Shown here one piece after another: positions 49,428-58,006 of a DNA stretch of 64,000 nucleotides. This stretch comes from G965204755 sp965243415 (GTDB taxonomy: Bacteria > Acidobacteriota > Vicinamibacteria > Marinacidobacterales > Marinacidobacteraceae): contig OZ251549.1 of assembly GCA_965243415.1 (NCBI GenBank), positions 3,410,001 through 3,474,000 of the forward strand, read 5' to 3'. The notes below the pieces were generated by a model. That model was not told the DNA's origin. It saw only the letters and a program-made list of their open reading frames with translations, and did no database searches. The first letter of the stretch is position 1. The number at the start of each line of letters is the position of its first letter. The translations under genes were made by a program, and so were the position numbers.

Positions 49428-50243
49428 GTGCTGAGCCCGAATCCCGGACGGCCCCTCGCCGGACTCGCCGGACTCGCCGCCGGCCTCGCTCTCGCCGCGG
49501 CGCCGCCGCTCTCCTCCGCCGGCGAACCGTTCCGGGACCCGGGACCGACCGCGGAGGCGCCGACCCAGGGGGCAGCCGCCGCCCGCCTGCTGGAGCGGAT
49601 CGAGGAGTGGGGCCGGGCGCATCCCCACTTCCAGGCGCGGTTCGAACAGCGGTTCGTCCCCCGCCTCTTCGGCCGGGAGCGGGTGGAGAGCGGGCGGCTC
49701 ACGGTGCGCCGGCCCGGCCGCATGCGCTGGGACTACGAGACCCCGGAGGAGAAGGTCTTCGTCAGCGACGGGGAGAACACCTGGTTCCACATTCCCGCCG
49801 ACCGCCAGGTCGTCGTGGGGTCGTTCGGATCCGCCGCCGACGGGCGCCCGGGAGCGGAGGCCCCGCCGAATCCCCTCGACTTCCTGACCGGCGCGGCGCG
49901 GATCGGCGACCACTTCGAAGCGGTCCTCCTGCCGTCGGCGAACCGGCCTCCGAACGACCTCCCCGCCGGGGACGCCGACCCCGACGCGGCGCCGCCGGCC
50001 ACGATCGCCCTGGAGCCGAGGCGTCCCGGAGGCGAACTCGCCGCGCTGCGCCTGCTGGTGGAACCGGCGAGCGGCCGGATCCGGGGCATCGACTCGGAGG
50101 ACTTCGAGGGCAACCGCACCGAATTCCGCTTCGACGAGTTCCGCTTCGACGATCTCCCCGAGGAAACCCGGTTCACCTTCCGGATCCCTCCCGGAACCGA
50201 AGTGGTGACCGCTCCCGCTCTCGCCGCCCCGGGCCCGCGATGA
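49428..50243 (+). CDS. lolA: LolA-like periplasmic lipoprotein carrier
   Basis: The 271-residue protein starts at a GTG with a strong ribosome binding site (GGAGGTGA seven bases upstream). A signal peptide is followed by the LolA fold: FQARFEQRFVPRLFG, SGRLTVRRPGRMRWDYETP and KVFVSDGENTWFHIPADRQV are diagnostic. LolA carries lipoproteins across the periplasm to the outer membrane. An acidic Pro/Asp-rich insertion lies near residue 185, and the protein is longer than typical LolA. Its stop overlaps the secretin gene as ATGA. Confidence 0.85.
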   Translation: MLSPNPGRPLAGLAGLAAGLALAAAPPLSSAGEPFRDPGPTAEAPTQGAAAARLLERIEEWGRAHPHFQARFEQRFVPRLFGRERVESGRLTVRRPGRMRWDYETPEEKVFVSDGENTWFHIPADRQVVVGSFGSAADGRPGAEAPPNPLDFLTGAARIGDHFEAVLLPSANRPPNDLPAGDADPDAAPPATIALEPRRPGGELAALRLLVEPASGRIRGIDSEDFEGNRTEFRFDEFRFDDLPEETRFTFRIPPGTEVVTAPALAAPGPR

Positions 50244-51937
50244 GGGCCGCTCCGCGCCGGCCGCCCGCCGCGTTCGCCGCCGGCCTCCCGCTCCTCCACT
50301 TCCCGGTCGTCGCCCTCCTCGCCGCCGGCCTCCTCGCCGGCTGCGCCACCCGCCCCCACCGGGACGCCGGGGAAGCCGCCGAACGGATGGGCCGGTACGA
50401 CGACGCCGTGGCGCACTACGCCCGGGCGCTCTCGGCCCGCCCGGGGGACCCGGTCGCCGCACAGGGCCTGGCCCGGGCCAAGTTGCGGGCGGCGGCGGCA
50501 CACGCGGCCGAAGCCGAACGCCGGGCGGCGGCCTCCGACTACCGGGGCGCCGAGGACGAGATGCGGACCGCGGTCCTCTTCGCCCCCGAGGACGCCGCCT
50601 ACCGGGAACGCCTGGTCGCCCTCCGGGAAGCGGCGGAAACGCAGGACGAAGAGACCCGCGCCTCCTCGCTGGCCGAGATCAAGGAACGGACCCTCTCCCG
50701 CCCGCTCGGCCTCGACCTCGTCCGGGACGCCGCGGCGCCGGCCCGCTTCGTCTTCCGCGACGCCAGCCTGCGCGAGGTGCTGCTCACCCTGGCCGAGATC
50801 GGCGGCGTGAACCTGGCGTTCGACGAGGACTTCGTGGACCGCCCGGTGTCCATCGAAGCCGAGGATTCGACCTTCGCGGACGCGCTCCGGGGACTCACCT
50901 CGACCACCGGCCATTTCTTCCGGGTGGAGTCCCCGCACCTCGTCACGATCATCCCGGACACCCCGGCGAAGCGCCTCCAGTACGAGCAGGAGGTCGTCCA
51001 GACCTTCTACCTCTCCAGCGCCGAGCCGGTGGAGACCATGGACGCCCTCCGCATCACCCTGGGGCTGCGCCAGGTGGCGGTCCACGCCGGGACGAATTCG
51101 ATCACGCTGGTGGACACCCGGGAACAGGTCGAGAGCGCCGCCCGGATCATCGAGGCGCTCGACCGGAGCCCGGGCGAAGTGATCGTGGAGGTGGAGTTGA
51201 TGGAGGTGAACCGGGACCACCTGCAGCGGTACGGGATCCCGCTCGGGAGCCCGAGCACCGAAGGCGTGGCGCTCGCGCTCTCGCCGCGGCTCGACACCGT
51301 CCTCTCGAACCCGTACGCGGTGTCGAACCTCCGGGTGGCCGGACTGCCCGGGGCGTTGCTGCGCCTCCTCCGCTCGGACACCGACACCCAGGTGCTCGCG
51401 AACCCGCAACTCCGGGCTTCCGACGGGAAGACGGCGACCGCCGACTTCGGCGAGCGCGTCCCGGTGCCGGTCACCACCTTCGCGCCCATCGCCGCCGGCG
51501 GCCTGGCGCAGCAGCCCACCACCACCTTCGAGTACGAGAATGTGGGGGTCAGCATCGAGGTGGCGCCGCGCATCCACCACGACGACAGCGTCACCCTCCA
51601 GGTGAAGGTGCGGCTCGACAATGTCTCCGGCGCCGGGTACTCCGGGCTCCCCACCTTCGGCAACCGGGCGGTGGAGACGACCCTGCGCCTGCAGAACGGC
51701 GAGACCAGCATGATCGCCGGCCTGATCCGCCAGGAAGAACGGACCACGCTCAAGGGACTGCCCGGCATCGCCGAGGTGCCGCTGCTCGGCCGCCTCTTCG
51801 GCGACACCGAGGAACGCTCGCTCGAGTCCGACATCATCCTGACCCTGACCCCGCGCATCGTCCGGCGGGCCGCTCTCGACGCCGAGGTCTTCGGCCCGCA
51901 GTTGCGGCCCGGCCGCCCGTCGCGCAACCGCGACTGA
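50240..51937 (+). CDS. Secretin (GspD/PilQ-like) lipoprotein with TPR region
   Basis: This 565-residue outer-membrane pore protein has a lipobox (LLAGCATRP), a short TPR-like stretch (YDDAVAHYARALSARPGDP), an STN-like domain (REVLLTLAEIGGVNLAFDED), N-domain repeats (VDTREQVESAARIIEALDRS) and the secretin core with VLANPQLRASDGKTA and NGETSMIAGLIRQ. The end matches the secretin C-terminus (LPGIAEVPLLGRLFG, then DIILTLTPRIVR). Together these indicate a type II secretion or type IV pilus channel. No ATPase or inner-membrane platform gene is adjacent. Coupling to LolA makes sense if the lipidated secretin depends on LolA for sorting; that link is inference. Confidence 0.88.
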   Translation: MRAAPRRPPAAFAAGLPLLHFPVVALLAAGLLAGCATRPHRDAGEAAERMGRYDDAVAHYARALSARPGDPVAAQGLARAKLRAAAAHAAEAERRAAASDYRGAEDEMRTAVLFAPEDAAYRERLVALREAAETQDEETRASSLAEIKERTLSRPLGLDLVRDAAAPARFVFRDASLREVLLTLAEIGGVNLAFDEDFVDRPVSIEAEDSTFADALRGLTSTTGHFFRVESPHLVTIIPDTPAKRLQYEQEVVQTFYLSSAEPVETMDALRITLGLRQVAVHAGTNSITLVDTREQVESAARIIEALDRSPGEVIVEVELMEVNRDHLQRYGIPLGSPSTEGVALALSPRLDTVLSNPYAVSNLRVAGLPGALLRLLRSDTDTQVLANPQLRASDGKTATADFGERVPVPVTTFAPIAAGGLAQQPTTTFEYENVGVSIEVAPRIHHDDSVTLQVKVRLDNVSGAGYSGLPTFGNRAVETTLRLQNGETSMIAGLIRQEERTTLKGLPGIAEVPLLGRLFGDTEERSLESDIILTLTPRIVRRAALDAEVFGPQLRPGRPSRNRD

Positions 51938-52001
51938 CCCCGGCGCCGGCGACCGGTCCCCGGTCATCCGGGCAGTCGTTCGGGCAGCCCGCCCCGGTCG
52001 G

Positions 52002-53036
52002 TCAGCCCGGCGCGGCGTAGTAGCCCTTGCGGGTGCGGGCGGTGAGCTCCGGGCGGTCCTTCACCCGGACTTCGATGCTCCGCCAGCCGCCCTCCCGGCG
52101 GTCCCGGGAGGGCAGGTACGCGATCTGGTACTGGCGGTGGAGTTCGTGCTGGATCTCCCGGAAGAAGCGCGGCAGCTCCTCCACCTCTTCCGGGTAGTAG
52201 GAGCGCCCGCCGCTCTGTTCGGCGACCGCGTCCAGGAACTCCCGGTTCAGCCGGCCGCCGCCGTCCGGGCTCCAGCCGGTGTAGCCGACGGTGTAGATCG
52301 CGCCTTCGGAGAGGCGGGCGCCTTCGAGGGCCTGCTCCCGGGTGCTGACGCTGCCCTTCGCCGCGCGCCCGGAGTCCTCGCCGTCGGAGAGGAGGATGAG
52401 CGCCTTCCGCGACTCCACCTGCGACAACTCCTGCAGGCCGGTCAGGATGGCGTCGTAGAGCGCGGTCCGGCCGAAGGGCCGCATCGCGCGGATCATCGCC
52501 ACCTGGTTGCGGAGGTCGCTCTCGTAGGGCGGCCCGAAGCGGACCCCCTCGCTGAAGGTGGCCACCCGCCCCCGGTCGTCGGTCGCCATGGTGCGGAGGA
52601 AGAGGTATGCCGCGGTCTGGATGGCGGAGAGGCTGGAGCGGACCGAGGCGCTGGTGTCGAGCAGCAGCAGGCTGCTGACCGGGGTGAGTTCCGCGGTGAA
52701 GAAACCGATCTCCTGCGGGACGCCGTCCTCGAGCACCTCGAAGTCGCGTGGCCCGAGGCCGGTGATGAAACGGCCGCGCCGGTCCGAGACCACCACATCG
52801 AGGGTGACGCTGGGGACCCGGATGACGAAACTGAACCGGTCCCCGACGGTCCGCTTCCACCGGTCCCCGGCCGGGTCCTGCGGGTCGGCCGGCCGCGTTT
52901 CGCGGGTCCCTGCCGGCGGCTGGCCGGGAGCCGGATGCGGGTTCGGGAGGGGGCCGGCCCGGGGCGCCGGACCGGGGAACGACAGCGCCGCGAACCAGAA
53001 CGCGGCAGCGGACAGCGTGAGGACGAGGGAGCGCAC
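52002..53036 (-). CDS. VWFA-related acidobacterial domain protein
   Basis: This 344-residue secreted protein starts at the GTG at 53036 with a signal peptide. Its domain order is typical of the acidobacterial VWA family: an immunoglobulin-like part (SVTLDVVVSDRRGRFITGL followed by DFEVLEDG), the VWA domain with LLLLDTSASVRSSL and LILLSDGEDSG, and a C-terminal beta segment ending ARTRKGYYA. The metal site DTSAS is intact. The function is unknown, but the family is abundant in Acidobacteriota, which supports the taxonomic guess. It converges with the secretin gene. Confidence 0.88.
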   Translation of the reverse strand: MRSLVLTLSAAAFWFAALSFPGPAPRAGPLPNPHPAPGQPPAGTRETRPADPQDPAGDRWKRTVGDRFSFVIRVPSVTLDVVVSDRRGRFITGLGPRDFEVLEDGVPQEIGFFTAELTPVSSLLLLDTSASVRSSLSAIQTAAYLFLRTMATDDRGRVATFSEGVRFGPPYESDLRNQVAMIRAMRPFGRTALYDAILTGLQELSQVESRKALILLSDGEDSGRAAKGSVSTREQALEGARLSEGAIYTVGYTGWSPDGGGRLNREFLDAVAEQSGGRSYYPEEVEELPRFFREIQHELHRQYQIAYLPSRDRREGGWRSIEVRVKDRPELTARTRKGYYAAPG

Positions 53037-53169
53037 GACGGTCGGGACTCGCCGTTTAGTCTAGGCGCCGGCCCCCGCCCGTTCGGTCCGGCCCCCGGCG
53101 CGGCGCGCTCGCCTCTCGGGCCGGAGTCCGACCGCCCAACGGGGAACTCGCCAGGAGGAATCCGCACCC

Positions 53170-54390
53170 ATGCCCGACACCCCGACCGACACCCCGACCG
53201 ACACCCCGACCGACACCCCGACCGACTCCCGCAATCGCCGGGGGCGCCGCGCCGCCCCGCGGTCCGGGTCTCCCCCGAAGTCTCTGTGCCGCGCCGCCGG
53301 AGAAGCCCCCCGCCGCCGAACGGCTCCGCCGGCCTCCCGCGCCGGCTCCCCGCCCCCGCGCCGGCCTTCCGCCGGCCGGCTGGCGGTCCTCGGCGCGCTG
53401 GCGCTCGGCTGGGCCTGCGGGGGGCCGGGTCCCGCGGAAGAGGCGGGCGAGAGCGCCGACCCCGCACCCCCGGTCCCCGCCGCCGACTTCACGCTCGGCA
53501 GCGACGACACCCACAACCGCTGGAGCCGGACGATCCCGCCCACGCTCCGGGTCCCCGCCGGCGCGGTGGTCGAGATCCATACCAAGGAAGCCTCCGACGG
53601 CCAGATCACGCCGGACACGACCGCGGCGGACCTGGCCGACCTGGACTTCGGCCGCATCCACGCCCTCACCGGCCCCATCTTCGTCGAGGGCGCCGCGCCG
53701 GGAGACCTGCTCGCGGTCACCATCCACGAAGTGGAGGTCGCCGGCTGGGGCTGGGCCACCATCCTTCCCGGCTTCGGGTTCCTCGCCGACGAGTTCACCG
53801 AACCCTGGATCCGGGGCTTCGACCTGGCCCCCGGCGCGACCGAGGTCGCCTTCTCCGAAGGAGTCATCCTGCCTCTGGCCCCCTTCGCCGGAGTGATGGG
53901 AGTGGCCCCGGACACCGACGAGATGCTGGTGACGATCCCTCCCCGGGAGAACGGCGGGAACATGGACAACCGGTACCTGCGCCCGGGGACCACCGTGTAC
54001 TTCCCGGTACAGGTCGAGGGCGCCCTCTTCTCCGTCGGCGACGCCCACGCGGTGCAGGGCGACGGCGAAGTGTCGGGGACCGCCATCGAGGCGCCGATGC
54101 GGCTGGTCCTCGAACTCGAAGTCCGGGAGAACCCCCACGGCATCGTCGAGCCGCAGTACGAGACCGACGAGTACTACGGGGTCACCGGGTTCGCCACGAC
54201 CCTCGACGAGGCCGCGCGGAAAGCCACCCGCTTCATGATCGACCACCTGGTGGCGGCCCGCGGCCTGACCCGGGAAGAGGCGTACGTCCTGGCCTCGCTC
54301 GCCGGCGACCTCAAGATCTCGGAGACCGTGGATGTGCCGCACCTGCTGGTGAGCATGCACCTGCCGAAGTCCATCTTCCGGGAACCCTGA
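53170..54390 (+). CDS. Acetamidase/formamidase family lipoprotein
   Basis: The 406-residue protein starts at an ATG preceded by AGGAGG. Residues 3-20 come from four copies of a 12-base repeat (53176-53223, PTDT units). A basic stretch leads to a lipobox (ALALGWACGG). The enzyme domain has the FmdA/AmdA features: THNRWSRTIPPTLRV, ASDGQITPDT, GPIFVEGAAPGDLLAVTI and GDAHAVQGDGEV, with conserved metal-binding-type residues in the latter. It would hydrolyse small amides. Membrane anchoring outside the cytoplasm is unusual for such amidases. The long N-terminus before the lipobox is odd. Confidence 0.8.
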   Translation: MPDTPTDTPTDTPTDTPTDSRNRRGRRAAPRSGSPPKSLCRAAGEAPRRRTAPPASRAGSPPPRRPSAGRLAVLGALALGWACGGPGPAEEAGESADPAPPVPAADFTLGSDDTHNRWSRTIPPTLRVPAGAVVEIHTKEASDGQITPDTTAADLADLDFGRIHALTGPIFVEGAAPGDLLAVTIHEVEVAGWGWATILPGFGFLADEFTEPWIRGFDLAPGATEVAFSEGVILPLAPFAGVMGVAPDTDEMLVTIPPRENGGNMDNRYLRPGTTVYFPVQVEGALFSVGDAHAVQGDGEVSGTAIEAPMRLVLELEVRENPHGIVEPQYETDEYYGVTGFATTLDEAARKATRFMIDHLVAARGLTREEAYVLASLAGDLKISETVDVPHLLVSMHLPKSIFREP

Positions 54391-54556
54391 GCGAGGCCGC
54401 CGCTCCGGGGACCTCCCCGACCGCACTGCCGGCCCGTAGAATTCGCGTCCGGGACCGCGCCCCTCGCGACCGGGCGCCGATCGGGCGCCGACCCGGGCGC
54501 CGGACCGCGCGCGGCGCCGGCGGGAGCGCCATCGGAGTCCCGGGGAGGACCGAACC

Positions 54557-55294
54557 ATGGCCGAATACGACGCGATCGCGGACGCCTACCGCGCTTCCAA
54601 GGAACTGCCCTTCCGCCGGGCGGAACAGCACACGCTGTTCGGGCTCCTCGGGGAGGTCCGGGGTCTCGACATCCTCGACCTGGCCTGCGGCGAGGGTTTC
54701 TACAGCCGCCTCCTGAAGCGCGCCGGCGCCGCCTCGGTCACCGGGGTGGACCTCTCCGCGGGAATGATCGAACTCGCCGAGGAGTCGGAGCGCCGGGAAC
54801 CGCTCGGCTGCCGCTATCTGGTTTCCGACGCCGCCGCCTACGAGGGGCGGGAGGTGGCGGACCGGGTGGTGGCCATGTTCCTGCTGAACTACGCCCGGAC
54901 CGGGGAGCAACTGCGGCGCTTCGTCCGGGTCTGCCACGACGCGCTCCGGCCCGGCGGCCGGTTCGTGGGGATGAACGACAACATCGGGAACCCGCCCCGG
55001 GGAACGGTTTCCTGGGCGAAGTACGGCTTCACCAAGACCTGCCGGCCGGACCCGGAGGAGGGCGAGCCGATCCTCTACCGGATGCGCAACCGGGACGGCG
55101 CCGAGTTCGAGTTCCGCAACTTCTACCTGAAGCCCGGGACCTACGCCGACGCCTTCCGCCGCGCCGGTTTCGTGGACTTCCGCTGGATGGCTCCCACGGT
55201 GCCCCCCGAGGAGCTGGAAGACGGCTTCTGGGCGGACTTCCTGGAGAACGACCCGCCCCTCGCCGCCTTCTCGGCGACGAAACCGGCCCGCTGA
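54557..55294 (+). CDS. Class I SAM-dependent methyltransferase
   Basis: This is a 245-residue Rossmann methyltransferase. Motif I is LDILDLACGEGFYSRLLK, followed by the acidic VTGVDLSAGMIELA and the motif IV region VVAMFLLNYARTGEQL. It resembles methyltransferases of the UbiE/toxin-biosynthesis type, but the acceptor cannot be read from sequence. The ATG at 54557 follows GGGGAGGA. A TAGAAT hexamer at 54437-54442 may be its -10, giving a leader of about 110 bases. Confidence 0.85.
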   Translation: MAEYDAIADAYRASKELPFRRAEQHTLFGLLGEVRGLDILDLACGEGFYSRLLKRAGAASVTGVDLSAGMIELAEESERREPLGCRYLVSDAAAYEGREVADRVVAMFLLNYARTGEQLRRFVRVCHDALRPGGRFVGMNDNIGNPPRGTVSWAKYGFTKTCRPDPEEGEPILYRMRNRDGAEFEFRNFYLKPGTYADAFRRAGFVDFRWMAPTVPPEELEDGFWADFLENDPPLAAFSATKPAR

Positions 55295-55690
55295 CCGCTC
55301 CCCGGCCGGGGTCCGTCCGGAGCCCCTTCCGGATTCCCGGCCGCGGCGCCTCCGGGAACGCGCGCCGGCTCCGTCCCGGCGGAAGCGGAACCCGCGGGCC
55401 CGGCCCCCCGAGAGGTCGAAGCCGAGCGGGTGACCCGGCCCCGTCCCGTCCGCCGCCGCCGGGTCCGCCCGGAACCGGATCGTCAACCGGATCGTCCCGC
55501 CGGGCCGGGAGAACCCGACCGCGTCGCCGGCGGCGGTCTCCTCGACGAAACCGGGATCGAGCGGCCGGCTCTCCGCTCCCCGGGCCGGGGCGCCGGTCAC
55601 CGACGGTTCCCCGCCGGGAGGCGCGATGAACGGACTGCGCGGAGAGGAGGAGGGAGGGGGCCGATGCGTTCCGGGAAGCGCGGGCGGCGC
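55295..55690 (-). other. Region with a coding-like remnant downstream of DUF1820 gene
   Basis: On the minus strand, about 55630 to 55380, one frame reads FIAPPGGEPSVTGAP, RPLDPGFVEETAAGD and GGTIRLTIRFRAD with GC-rich third positions. The frame then decays into Arg/Gly-rich sequence and runs on antisense through the methyltransferase, so no proper end is seen. It may be the remnant of a secreted protein. Nothing else was recognised here. Confidence 0.3.
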
Positions 55691-56044
55691 TCAGTCGCGG
55701 AGCGGCGGAATGGGGAGGGGCGCCGGGAAGATGCGCACATCGGCGCGTCCTTCGCTGCGGGTCCCGCTGTCCGGGCGCCGGAGGATCCGGGCGTCCGCCT
55801 CCCGCTCGACCTCGTCGATGCGCACCACCGCGTGCATCGGGATGTAAGTGCGGGGCACGCCGCGGAACTCCTTGGCGAGCCGTTCGCGGGTGGGGTCGAT
55901 CACCTTCTGCTCGGTGTTCGTGAAGATCAGGTCGGCGATCTCGACGAAGCCGAAGATGGCGCCCTGCCCCACCGAGCGGGCGTACAACTCGTACACCTCC
56001 CCCTGGTTCAGGAAGGTGACCCGGTAGATCCGCCCCGCGCTCAT
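55691..56044 (-). CDS. DUF1820 family protein
   Basis: This is a 117-residue protein starting at the ATG at 56044, with GGGGAG seven bases upstream. It begins RIYRVTFLNQGEVYELYAR and continues GAIFGFVEIADLIF and VPRTYIPMHAVVRIDEVE, the conserved pattern of DUF1820. The family is small, cytoplasmic and of unknown function. The last 20 residues are variable. Confidence 0.85.
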   Translation of the reverse strand: MSAGRIYRVTFLNQGEVYELYARSVGQGAIFGFVEIADLIFTNTEQKVIDPTRERLAKEFRGVPRTYIPMHAVVRIDEVEREADARILRRPDSGTRSEGRADVRIFPAPLPIPPLRD

Positions 56045-56414
56045 CCCGTCGCTCCCCTTCCCTCCGGGTTCCCTCGTCCGTTTCCCGCCCGCCCGCGCCG
56101 CCGGTGATCTTACTCTCCGGAGGGGCGCCGCGACGCGCCGGGCGGCAGCGGCAGCGGGGGCCGGGGCGTCGGTAGAATCGCCCCGGAACGCGCCCCGCGC
56201 GGGTGGACGCAGCCGGAAACGCGACCCCACGCCGCCCGGTGTCCTCGAACGCGCCGGACCCTCCCCCGCCGGAACTCCCCGCCGCAGAGCGGAAGAAGGC
56301 TGCCGCGCTCGGGGGAGGACACCGGCGACCGACCTCCCCGCGCGCCCGGGCCCGATCCGGCGCAGCGCGAACTCTTCCCCGCGCCTCTCCCGCGGGGCAC
56401 TCTCCCGCCCTTCG
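56045..56414 (+). promoter_or_regulatory. Upstream region and structured leader of the transsulfuration gene
   Basis: A TAGAAT hexamer at 56173-56178 suggests transcription from about 56185, leaving a leader of some 230 bases before the ATG at 56415. Inside it, CCGGTGTCCTC (56236-56246) pairs perfectly with GAGGACACCGG (56315-56325), closing a 68-base internal part that holds a smaller CCGC-AGA-GCGG hairpin. Such a layout would suit a riboswitch or attenuator, but it matches no SAM or SAH riboswitch that I recognise. No protein-coding gene is evident. Confidence 0.4.
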
Positions 56415-57629
56415 ATGCCGAACGATCCCCCCACCGGCGCCCCCGACAGCGCCCCGAACAGCGCCCCGAACAGCGCCGCCGACCGGCGCGGCTTCGCCAC
56501 CCGGGCGATCCATGTCGCGCAGCACCCCGACCCGGCGACCGGGGCAGTGGTCCCGCCGCTGGTCCAGGCGGCCACCTTCGTCCAGGAGTCGCCCGGCCGA
56601 CCGGGCGACTACGAGTACGGCCGCACCGGGAACCCCACCCGGAACGCCGCGGAGGCGAACCTGGCCGCGCTCGAAGGCGGCGTCGGCGCGGTCGCCTGCG
56701 CCTCGGGCATGGCCGCGACCGCCCTGGCCTTCGACCTGGTGGAGAGCGGGCAGCGGATCGTGGCCACCCGCGACTGCTACGGCGGCGCCTACCGACTCGG
56801 CGAGCAGGTCCTCCGGCGGCGCGGGCTGGACTTCGTCTGGGTGGACACCAGCGACACCGAAGCCACCGTCCGGGAACTCGAGCGCGGGGCGGCGCTCCTC
56901 TTCCTGGAGACCCCGACGAACCCGATGCTGCGCATCGCCGACCTCCCGGCGCTCACCGAGGCCGCCCGCCGGGTCGGCGCGGTGACGGTCGTGGACAACA
57001 CCTTCGCCTCCCCGTTCTTCCAGCGGCCCCTCGCCCTCGGCGCGGAGATCGTGCTCCACTCCTCGACGAAGTACCTGAACGGACACAGCGACAGCGTCGG
57101 CGGCGCCCTCGTCTGCCGCACCCGGGAGCCCCTGGAGCAGTTCCGGTTCCTGCAGAACGCCGCCGGCGCGGTCCCCTCCCCGTTCGACTGCTGGCTGCTG
57201 CTGCGGAGCGTGAAGACCCTGGCGCTGCGGATGGAACGCCATGAACGAAACGCCTCCGCGGTGGCCGAATTCCTGTCGCGGCGCCCCGAGGTCACCGCCC
57301 TCCACTACCCGGGCCGGCCCGACCATCCCGGCCACGATCGGGCCCGGAGGCAGATGAGCGGGTTCGGCGGGATGGTCTCCTTCGATCTCGGCAGCGCGGA
57401 ACCGGCGCGCCGCTTCCTGGAGGCCCTCCGGGTGTTCCACCTCGCCGAGAGCCTGGGCGGGGTCGAGAGTCTGGCGAACCATCCGGCGAGCATGACCCAC
57501 GCCTCGATCCCGGAGGCGATGCGCCGGGAACTCGGCGTGACCGACGGCCTGGTCCGCCTTTCCGTGGGCGTGGAGGAGGAGGCGGACCTGCTCCGGGATG
57601 TCGAGCAGGCGCTGTCCGCGGTCCGTTGA
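56415..57629 (+). CDS. Cystathionine gamma-synthase / gamma-lyase family PLP enzyme
   Basis: The 404-residue enzyme belongs to the Cys/Met metabolism PLP family. Motifs include YEYGRTGNPTRNAAEANLAAL, ASGMAATALAFDLV, LETPTNPMLRIADLPAL, the aspartate in VVDNTFASPFFQ, and the PLP lysine in SSTKYLNGHSD. Sequence alone does not separate cystathionine synthase from cystathionine lyase or O-acetylhomoserine enzymes. The first 25 residues come from 12-base repeats (NSAP units) and look dispensable. A structured leader precedes the gene. Its stop overlaps the next start as TTGA. Confidence 0.88.
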   Translation: MPNDPPTGAPDSAPNSAPNSAADRRGFATRAIHVAQHPDPATGAVVPPLVQAATFVQESPGRPGDYEYGRTGNPTRNAAEANLAALEGGVGAVACASGMAATALAFDLVESGQRIVATRDCYGGAYRLGEQVLRRRGLDFVWVDTSDTEATVRELERGAALLFLETPTNPMLRIADLPALTEAARRVGAVTVVDNTFASPFFQRPLALGAEIVLHSSTKYLNGHSDSVGGALVCRTREPLEQFRFLQNAAGAVPSPFDCWLLLRSVKTLALRMERHERNASAVAEFLSRRPEVTALHYPGRPDHPGHDRARRQMSGFGGMVSFDLGSAEPARRFLEALRVFHLAESLGGVESLANHPASMTHASIPEAMRRELGVTDGLVRLSVGVEEEADLLRDVEQALSAVR

Positions 57630-58006
57630 CCGGGCCGGGCAGCCGGAGGGATCGGGCGATCGGAGCCGGAGTCGGGAGCGGGCCGAAGGATTCCGAAGCC
57701 GCCGGAGCGCCCGCCGACGGTTCCGGCGAACGGATCGTGGTCCGCGGGCGGGTGCAGGGCGTGGGCTTCCGCTGGACGGCGGCGCGGTTGGCGCGCTCCT
57801 TCGGCCTCGCCGGCACGGTGCGGAACCGGGCCGACGGCGCGGTGGAGATCCACGCCTGGGGGGATCCGGAGTCGCGGAACCGGTTCCGGGCGGCGCTCGG
57901 GCGCGACACCCCCGGGCGGGTGGACGAGGTGCGCACCTCGGCGCTGACTCCGGCGGAGCGCCGCGAAGTCCATGGGTTCGCCGATGACTTCCGCATCGTC
58001 TCCTGA
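57626..58006 (+). CDS. acyP: Acylphosphatase
   Basis: This small enzyme hydrolyses carboxyl-phosphate bonds. The catalytic loop RGRVQGVGFRW holds the essential Arg, and the conserved Asn is in GTVRNRADGAVEIHAWG. The TTG at 57626 overlaps the stop of the PLP gene and gives about 35 extra residues before the domain; a later start near position 57735 would match the usual length of around 90. Confidence 0.88.
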   Translation: MTGPGSRRDRAIGAGVGSGPKDSEAAGAPADGSGERIVVRGRVQGVGFRWTAARLARSFGLAGTVRNRADGAVEIHAWGDPESRNRFRAALGRDTPGRVDEVRTSALTPAERREVHGFADDFRIVS

